Below are positions 57,895 through 64,000 of a stretch of DNA of 64,000 bases, in pieces. The stretch is from Oceanicola sp. 502str15. Lineage in GTDB: Bacteria > Pseudomonadota > Alphaproteobacteria > Rhodobacterales > Rhodobacteraceae. Under the pieces are notes generated by a model. It was not told where the DNA came from and did no database searches. It worked only from the letters and a program-made list of their open reading frames with translations. The translations under genes and the position numbers were made by a program. Position 1 is the stretch's first letter; every line of letters begins with the position of its first letter. The DNA is taken from assembly GCF_024105635.1 (NCBI RefSeq), contig NZ_WYDQ01000001.1:4175390-4239389 (forward strand), in the 5' to 3' direction.

Positions 57895-59970
57895 TCAGCC
57901 CGCAACAAGCCCCATCTGCTCCAGCTTGAGCAGCACCTGGTGGGCGCAGTGGTCCACGTCGGTGCCTTCGGTCTCAACCCGCAGCTCGGGGGTTTCGGGC
58001 ACGTCGTAGGGGTCGGAGATGCCGGTGAACTCCTTGATCTTCCCTTCCCGCGCCAGCTTGTAGAGCCCCTTGCGGTCGCGCTTTTCGCACTCCTCGATCG
58101 AGGTGGCGACATGCACTTCGATGAAGGCGCCGAACTCCTCGATGTCCTCGCGCACCGCGCGGCGCGTGGTGGCATAGGGCGCGATCGGGGCGCAAATTGC
58201 GATGCCGCCGTTCTTGGTGATCTCGCTGGCGACATAGCCGATGCGGCGGATGTTCAGGTCGCGGTGCTCCTTCGAGAAGCCCAGCTCGCTGGAGAGGTTC
58301 TTGCGCACGATATCGCCGTCGAGCAGCGTCACCGGGCGGCCGCCCATCTCCATCAGCTTCACCATCAGCGCGTTGGCGATGGTGCTCTTGCCCGAGCCCG
58401 AGAAGCCGGTGAAGAACACGGTAAAGCCCTGCTTGGCCCGCGGCGGACGGGTGCGGCGCAGCTCCTTCACCACCTCGGGAAAGGAGAACCATTCGGGAAT
58501 TTCCAGCCCTTCGGCCAGACGGCGGCGCAGCTCGGTGCCCGAGATGTTCAGGATCGTGACGTCATCCTTGTCCTTGATCTCGTCCATCGGCTCGTATTGC
58601 GCGCGCTCCTGCACCCAGACCATGTGCTTGAAATCGACCATCTCGATGCCGATTTCCTCCTCGTGCTCGCGAAACAGGTCCTGCGCATCGTAGGGGCCGT
58701 AAAAGTCGTCACCGGCAGAGTTCTTGCCGGGGCCGGCATGGTCGCGGCCGACGATGAAATGGGTGCAGCCGTGGTTCTTGCGGATAAGCCCGTGCCAGAC
58801 CGCCTCGCGCGGGCCGGCCATGCGCATGGCAAGGTTCAGCAGGCTCATCGTGGTGGTGGCGGCCGGGTACTTGTCGAGCACCGCCTCGTAGCAGCGTACG
58901 CGGGTAAAGTGGTCGACGTCGCCGGGCTTGGTCATCCCCACGACCGGGTGGATCAGCAGGTTGGCCTGGGCTTCCTTGGCGGCGCGGAAGGTCAGCTCCT
59001 GGTGCGCACGGTGCAGCGGGTTGCGGGTCTGGAAGGCGACGACGCGGCGCCAGCCGAGCTTGCGGAAGTAGGCGCGCAGCTCGTTGGGGCTGTCGCGGCG
59101 GCCGCGGAAATCGTAGTGGATCGGCTGCTGCAAACCTGTGATCGGGCCGCCGAGATAGATCTTGCCGGCCTGGTTGTGCAGGTAGTTCACCGCCGGATGG
59201 GCGGAGTCGTCGGCGCCGAAGACCTTCTCCGCCTCGCGGGCCTTGTTGGGCTCCCACTTGTCGGTCACGGTCATGGTGGCGAGGATCACGCCTTCCTGGT
59301 CGCGCAGCGCAATGTCCTGTCCCAGCTCGATGCCCTCGGCAAACTTCTCGCCCACGTCCAGCGTGATCGGCATCGGCCAGAGGCTGCCATCGGCCAGCCG
59401 CATGTTCTCGACGACGCCGTTGTAATCCTCTTCCGACAGGAAGCCCTTCAGCGGGGTAAAGCCGCCGTTCATCAGCAGTTCGAGGTCGCAGATCTGGCGC
59501 GGGGTCAGGTCATGCGAGGTCAGGTCGGCGGCTTCGACCTTCAGCTTCTGGGCGCTCTCGTAGGAAACATAGAGCTCCGGGATCGGCGCGAGGTTGTTCT
59601 GCATTGGAATTCTCCTGTATTTGAGAGGGACGAGGCCACTTGCGGTGCCGGTCAGCTCGGCATGCAGGGCGTCATATTCAGCAAGTTTGCGGGCAAGAAA
59701 GCGGTCGGTGAGCCGTGTCTTTTCGGAGGCGCCGCGCAGCGTGAGCGCATAGGCAAAGCGCTGGCGGCGGTCGGGTCCGGGGCGCTCGGTCACCTGCACC
59801 AGCCGGGCTTCGGTGGCGGCGCGGAGCCATGCGTTGAGCCGCCCCAGTGAAATGTCCAGCGCCTCGGCCGTCATGCGCTGCGAGGCCTCCGGCGCCGTGT
59901 CGAGCTGGCGCAGAAGGCGGAAGAGCTGGTCCTCTTCCGGCAGGGGCAGGCGGGGCTGATGCGTGGTCAT
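57895..59970 (-). CDS. sat: MarR-type winged helix in frame with bifunctional ATP sulfurylase/APS kinase
   Basis: The open frame encodes 691 residues without a stop. Residues 1-106 form a MarR-like winged helix of the EPS-associated type (SQRMTAEALDISLGRLNAWL, then EKTRLTDRFLARKLAEYDAL). Residues 123-691 are a complete 569-residue sulfate-activation enzyme: ATP sulfurylase with QTRNPLHRAHQ and GRDHAGPG, then APS kinase with the P-loop GFSGSGKS. It makes APS and then PAPS from sulfate. The enzyme part starts at Met123 (59604) with its own AGGAGA Shine-Dalgarno, whereas the upstream ATG at 59970 has a weak one. Both a fusion protein and the enzyme alone may be made. Confidence 0.88.
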   Translation of the reverse strand: MTTHQPRLPLPEEDQLFRLLRQLDTAPEASQRMTAEALDISLGRLNAWLRAATEARLVQVTERPGPDRRQRFAYALTLRGASEKTRLTDRFLARKLAEYDALHAELTGTASGLVPLKYRRIPMQNNLAPIPELYVSYESAQKLKVEAADLTSHDLTPRQICDLELLMNGGFTPLKGFLSEEDYNGVVENMRLADGSLWPMPITLDVGEKFAEGIELGQDIALRDQEGVILATMTVTDKWEPNKAREAEKVFGADDSAHPAVNYLHNQAGKIYLGGPITGLQQPIHYDFRGRRDSPNELRAYFRKLGWRRVVAFQTRNPLHRAHQELTFRAAKEAQANLLIHPVVGMTKPGDVDHFTRVRCYEAVLDKYPAATTTMSLLNLAMRMAGPREAVWHGLIRKNHGCTHFIVGRDHAGPGKNSAGDDFYGPYDAQDLFREHEEEIGIEMVDFKHMVWVQERAQYEPMDEIKDKDDVTILNISGTELRRRLAEGLEIPEWFSFPEVVKELRRTRPPRAKQGFTVFFTGFSGSGKSTIANALMVKLMEMGGRPVTLLDGDIVRKNLSSELGFSKEHRDLNIRRIGYVASEITKNGGIAICAPIAPYATTRRAVREDIEEFGAFIEVHVATSIEECEKRDRKGLYKLAREGKIKEFTGISDPYDVPETPELRVETEGTDVDHCAHQVLLKLEQMGLVAG
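59602..59616 (-). promoter_or_regulatory. Internal ribosome binding site and start of the ATP sulfurylase part
   Basis: AGGAGA (59611-59616), a 6-nt spacer, then ATG (59602-59604) encoding MQNNLAPIPELYVS, the usual N-terminus of the enzyme. It is a better ribosome binding site than the one at the start of the long frame. Confidence 0.8.
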
Positions 59971-59986
59971 CGCAGGCGACTCAAAG

Positions 59987-60006
59987 TGTGTTCATTGATG
60001 AACACA
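59987..60006. promoter_or_regulatory. 20-bp perfect palindrome, candidate operator of the winged-helix regulator
   Basis: TGTGTTCAT-TG-ATGAACACA, 9-bp arms around a 2-nt centre, 17 nt upstream of the start of the winged-helix/sat-cysC frame. Size, symmetry and position fit a MarR-dimer operator used for autoregulation. Confidence 0.65.
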
Positions 60007-60099
60007 TCTGACATGAGAGGCGTAAAGAAAACCCGAAGATACACGCCTGCGGCAATTTGTTGCCAAAACACCGCGTCCTGCCCGCCTTCCGGGGCCGCC

Positions 60100-61884
60100 T
60101 CAGAGATAGAGCGCCCAGACCGCCGCGATCGTCGCCAGCCCGGCAACGATGTTCATCGGAACGCCCACCTTCAGGAAGTCGGTGAAGCGGTAGTTGCCCG
60201 CGCCATAGACCAGCGTGTTGGTCTGGTAGCCGATCGGCGTGGCAAAGCTGGCCGAGGCGCCGAACATCACCACGATCACCATCGCCCGCGCGTCCACCCC
60301 GAGGGCCGAGCCGAGGCCGATGGCGATGGGGGTGAGCAGCACGGCCACGGCGTTGTTGGTCACCGTCTCCGTCAGCACCGAGGCCAGCAGGTAAACCAGC
60401 GCCAGCGCGATCACCGGCGGCATCCCGGCCAGCACCGGGGTTGCCGCGCCCACGATGGCCTCCACCGCGCCGGTGTTCTGCAACCCGATGCCGATGATGA
60501 GCATGGCGAAGATCAGCACCAAAATCGCCCCGTCCAGCGCGCCCCATGCCTCGTCGGCGTCGATGCAGCGCAAGATCAGCATCGCGGCCACGGCCAGCAT
60601 GGAAAGGGTCGCAATATCCATCACCCCGAAGGCCGCCAGCGCCACCACCCCGAGCAGGGCAATCAGCGACAGCGGGGCGCGGCCGCGGCGGAAGGCGCGG
60701 CCCACCGGGCGGCTGACCGAGATCAGCTGCGCCTCTTCCTCCAGCGTCGAGAAGGCCTCGGGCGGGCCCTCCAGCAGCAGCTTGTCGGCGGCCCGCAGCC
60801 GCACCGAGCCAAGGTCGGGCCCGGCGGTCGCATGTCCGTGGCGATGCACCCCCAGCACCCGCACCCCGTAGCGCCGCCCCAGCGACAGCTCGCGCAGGCT
60901 CCGCCCGGCATGCGATTTCTGCGGCGCCACCACCACCTCCACCTGCGCCACCTCGCCCTCAAAGCGGTCGCCCCGGCGCAGGCCCACGCTGAGGCCCGCC
61001 GCCTCGTGCAGCGTCAGCAGCTCCGAGGTGGTGGCGGTCACGATCAGCCGGTCGCCCGCCTCCAGCACCTGGCTCGCCAGCTCGCTGCGGCGGGTCTCGC
61101 CCCGGCGCTTGAGGCCGGTCACCTTCATGCCGTTGCGGTTCAGCGCCGGCACCTGCCCCAGCGCCTTGCCCACCAGCCCGTTGTCGAGCACCGCCACCTC
61201 GGTGATGTAGGTCGCCTCGCCCATCAGCGCGCCGGGGTCGCTGTCGGGGCGCGAGGGCAGCGCAAACCGCCCGGCGAGGAACAGGTAGACCATGCCCGCA
61301 CCCGCCACGATCAGCCCCACCGGCGTGATCTCGAAGATCGAAAAGCCCTCAAGCCCCTGCGCCTGCGCCACCCCGTCCACCACGAGGTTGGTCGAGGTGC
61401 CGATCAGCGTGCAGGTGCCGCCGAGGATGGCAATGTAGCTGAGCGGAATGAGCAGCCGGGTCGAGGCGAGGCCAAGCGCGGCCGCCAGCCGGATCACCAC
61501 CGGGATCAGCACCAGCACCACCGGCGTATTGTTGACAAAGGCCGAGGCCAGCAGCGTCACCACCACCATCAGCGCGAGGGCCCGGCGCGGATGCTGCGCC
61601 GAGCGCGCAATCACCGCATCCGACACCGCCTCCAGCACCCCGGTCCGCACCAGCGCGCCCGACAGCACGAACATCGCCGCCACCGTCAGCGGGGCGGAGT
61701 TGGAGAAGACGCCGAGCATCTCCTTGCCGTCGACATATCCCAGCGCCACGAAAACCGCGGCGATCCCGGCGGCAGGCACCTCGGGCGGGTAGAGCTCGAG
61801 CACGAAGAGCACCAGCAGCAGGCCGATCAGCGCCAGCGCGATCACCACCTGCCATTCCGTCACGAAACCGGCAATGTCTGCCAT
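60100..61884 (-). CDS. SLC13 family transporter with two RCK_C (TrkA-C) domains
   Basis: A 594-residue DASS/SLC13 protein. Membrane blocks flank a cytoplasmic insert (about residues 205-395) that carries two TrkA-C-like domains (VLDNGLVGKALGQVPALNRN and SLRELSLGRRYGVRVLGVHR). The substrate loops FVNNTPVVLVLIPVV and LTETVTNNAVAVLLTPIAIG hold the duplicated NNT/TNN motifs. Its position 129 nt upstream of sat-cysC suggests that it imports sulfate. The ATG at 61884 is chosen over a TTG five codons upstream. Confidence 0.88.
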   Translation of the reverse strand: MADIAGFVTEWQVVIALALIGLLLVLFVLELYPPEVPAAGIAAVFVALGYVDGKEMLGVFSNSAPLTVAAMFVLSGALVRTGVLEAVSDAVIARSAQHPRRALALMVVVTLLASAFVNNTPVVLVLIPVVIRLAAALGLASTRLLIPLSYIAILGGTCTLIGTSTNLVVDGVAQAQGLEGFSIFEITPVGLIVAGAGMVYLFLAGRFALPSRPDSDPGALMGEATYITEVAVLDNGLVGKALGQVPALNRNGMKVTGLKRRGETRRSELASQVLEAGDRLIVTATTSELLTLHEAAGLSVGLRRGDRFEGEVAQVEVVVAPQKSHAGRSLRELSLGRRYGVRVLGVHRHGHATAGPDLGSVRLRAADKLLLEGPPEAFSTLEEEAQLISVSRPVGRAFRRGRAPLSLIALLGVVALAAFGVMDIATLSMLAVAAMLILRCIDADEAWGALDGAILVLIFAMLIIGIGLQNTGAVEAIVGAATPVLAGMPPVIALALVYLLASVLTETVTNNAVAVLLTPIAIGLGSALGVDARAMVIVVMFGASASFATPIGYQTNTLVYGAGNYRFTDFLKVGVPMNIVAGLATIAAVWALYL

Positions 61885-61942
61885 GTTGCACCACGCCAAG
61901 GGACCACCCGGCGCATAACGCCGCGATCAGCAGATAAGTTGC

Positions 61943-61970
61943 GCCGCCCGCCCGTGAAGGGGCGGACGGC
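61943..61970. terminator. Hairpin between trxB and the SLC13 gene
   Basis: GCCG-C-CCGCCC pairs with GGGCGG-A-CGGC (one mismatch) around a 6-nt loop. No T-run follows on the trxB strand, so termination is uncertain. Confidence 0.4.
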
Positions 61971-61988
61971 TGCCGATGCAAAATAAAG

Positions 61989-63002
<1,014 letters not shown>

Positions 63003-63080
63003 TCAACTGTGTCAGGCCATATAGGCCTCCCGACCGGCAAGAGAAAGGGCAGGGGCCTTACAGCAGGACAGGCGTTCCGG

Positions 63081-63113
63081 TTCTTGCGCAAACACGAAAC
63101 ATTCTTGCGCAAA
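63081..63113 (+). promoter_or_regulatory. Direct repeat of TTCTTGCGCAAA, candidate Lrp operator
   Basis: Two identical 12-mers at 63081-63092 and 63102-63113 are 21 nt apart, two helical turns. Each contains the palindrome TTGCGCAA. They lie 40-70 nt upstream of the regulator gene start, between it and trxB. Confidence 0.5.
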
Positions 63114-63153
63114 GTCGTGCCCCAGAGTAAAAACCGCCAAACCGGGGGAGAAT

Positions 63154-63654
63154 ATGGCCACTTCCAAACTTGATGAAATCGACCGCCACATCCTCGCCGA
63201 GCTTCAGGCCGACGGGCGGATGACCAATGTGGCGCTGGCCGAGAAGGTCGGCATTTCCGCGCCGCCCTGCCTGCGCCGGGTGCGCGCGCTTGAAGAGGCG
63301 GGGTATATCAAGGGCTACCACGCCGAGGTCGACAGCCGCGAACTCGGGTTCGAGGTGCAGGTCTTCGCCATGGTCGGGCTCAACAGCCAGGCCGAGGCCG
63401 ACCTGACCGCCTTCGAGCAGCGCTGCTGCGCCTGGCCGCTGGTGCGCGAGTGCCACATGCTGAACGGCGAGATCGACTTCATCCTCAAATGCGTCGCCCC
63501 CGACCTCTCCAGCTTCCAGAGCTTCCTCACCGGCCAGCTTCTGACCGCGCCCAACGTGGCCAGCGTCAAGACCTCGCTGGTGATCCGGGGCGCCAAGGAC
63601 GACCCGGGCGTGCCCTTCGAGGTGCTCGAAGCACGGCTCGCCAAGAGCGCCTGA
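63154..63654 (+). CDS. Lrp/AsnC family transcriptional regulator
   Basis: A 166-residue regulator of Lrp type, with the winged helix IDRHILAELQADGRMTNVAL then EKVGISAPPCLRRVRALEEA and a C-terminal RAM domain. A GGGGGAGA Shine-Dalgarno precedes the ATG. It resembles the Lrp homologue at 48628 in layout. Two TTGCGCAA-centred repeats lie upstream and probably serve autoregulation. In relatives such a gene is often placed beside trxB. The effector is unknown. Confidence 0.92.
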   Translation: MATSKLDEIDRHILAELQADGRMTNVALAEKVGISAPPCLRRVRALEEAGYIKGYHAEVDSRELGFEVQVFAMVGLNSQAEADLTAFEQRCCAWPLVRECHMLNGEIDFILKCVAPDLSSFQSFLTGQLLTAPNVASVKTSLVIRGAKDDPGVPFEVLEARLAKSA

Positions 63655-63684
63655 CCGCCGCCCATCTTGCTGCCAAAAAAGCGA

Positions 63685-63709
63685 CGGCCCCGCCGAGGGG
63701 ACGGGGCCG
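63685..63709. terminator. Bidirectional Rho-independent terminator
   Basis: 8-bp GC stem CGGCCCCG/CGGGGCCG (63685-63692 and 63702-63709) with a 9-nt loop. It is flanked by AAAAAA on the left and CTTTC on the right, so on the minus strand the stem runs into TTTTTT. It serves the convergent lrp gene and the edge gene. Confidence 0.85.
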
Positions 63710-63738
63710 CCTTTCTGCTCGATTCCGTTCGGCGCCGC

Positions 63739-63990
63739 TCAGGCGGCGCGCAGGTTCTCCAGCTCGAAGGCCGTCAGCCGAGGCACATCCATCGGCCCGA
63801 AATCCTCGAAGCGGTCGATATGCGGGAACAGCGCGAGGAACAGCGCCGACATTTCCCGGTCGTGCATCGCCTCCGATTTCAGCCCGGGGTGAAAGCTCTC
63901 CACCTGCACCCCGTTCGCGTAAAACGTCTGCTGCCCTTCAAAGCAGAGCTGCCAGACCTTCTGCGGCGACATCGGTGAAATCTCGATCAC
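63739..63990 (-). CDS. Unidentified protein at the right edge (complete or 5'-truncated)
   Basis: The visible frame ends TAFELENLRAA and is open to the window edge. A GTG at 63990 with GGAG 5 nt upstream would give an 83-residue protein. The frame continues upstream of it (GVSVIEIS) for at least three more codons, so the true start may lie outside. Features are an aromatic N-terminal part (QKVWQLCFEGQQTFYANGVQ) and a FGPMDVPRL segment. I recognise no family. Confidence 0.5.
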   Translation of the reverse strand: MIEISPMSPQKVWQLCFEGQQTFYANGVQVESFHPGLKSEAMHDREMSALFLALFPHIDRFEDFGPMDVPRLTAFELENLRAA

Positions 63991-64000
63991 GCTGACTCCG

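Noticed and set aside
59959-61986. 675-codon plus-strand frame antisense to the SLC13 gene
   Set aside because: Extreme His/Arg/Gln composition typical of antisense GC-rich frames; no domain seen.

Overview
The window is a GC-rich, gene-dense chromosomal segment of an alphaproteobacterium, most likely a Rhodobacteraceae (Roseobacter-group) species. Reasons: a split F1-only ATP synthase operon (atpHAGDC) followed by an H-type lectin gene, glcDEF, Hsp20 next to DUF1150, DUF1285, a TIGR01459-type HAD protein, a single-chain ATP sulfurylase/APS kinase, CIRCE-controlled groESL, and many 4-nt ATGA-type gene overlaps. No rRNA, tRNA, CRISPR array, transposase or phage gene was found. The family assignment is inference from gene content.

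Layout. 1-2.9 kb: end of polA, an RluE-like pseudouridine synthase, a WYL regulator with a glyoxalase-fold protein, DUF1285. 2.96-9.8 kb: a tightly overlapped MoxR / DUF58 / BatA-DUF4159 / membrane-protein operon. 9.9-15.4 kb: two small genes and the glycolate oxidase genes glcD-glcE-(membrane protein)-glcF, with two adjacent palindromes in front of glcD. 15.5-18.7 kb: two overlapping trypsin-like proteases, an Hsp20 gene with an RpoH-like promoter and a ROSE-like RNA thermometer, and an alpha/beta hydrolase. 18.7-26.2 kb (minus strand): an uncharacterised cassette (coiled-coil protein, 376-aa protein, AAA ATPase, DUF6638-like protein, small membrane protein, DUF1523) interrupted by an AT-rich putative phage abortive-infection (PutAbiC) gene that overlaps both neighbours by 4 nt. 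26.4-34.7 kb: BCCT transporter, M20 peptidase, orphan peptide-binding protein, a DsbA-fold isomerase, prs, a TetA-like exporter, a lectin. 34.8-39.7 kb: atpHAGDC. 40-49 kb: methyltransferase, gloB, clpA, M23 peptidase, HAD protein, Mn-pyrophosphatase, ZIP transporter, LysE exporter with a divergent Lrp regulator. 49-56 kb: groESL, EamA transporter, NUDIX, lipase-like hydrolase, purEK, DUF465, a second Hsp20 and DUF1150. 56-62 kb: two tandem glycosyltransferase-like frames, a winged-helix/ATP sulfurylase/APS kinase reading frame, an SLC13 transporter. 62-64 kb: trxB, a second Lrp regulator and an edge gene.

Most notable: (1) a MarR-type winged helix in uninterrupted frame with sat-cysC, with a strong internal ribosome binding site at the enzyme start and a 20-bp perfect palindrome just upstream; (2) the PutAbiC gene embedded in an uncharacterised AAA-ATPase cassette; (3) two tandem glycosyltransferase-like frames separated by a single in-frame TAG, the second without any ATG/GTG/TTG start ahead of its conserved region; (4) ROSE-like hairpins with the bulged G in front of both hsp20 genes; (5) two dispersed intergenic repeat families, one present once as an inverted pair forming a large hairpin.
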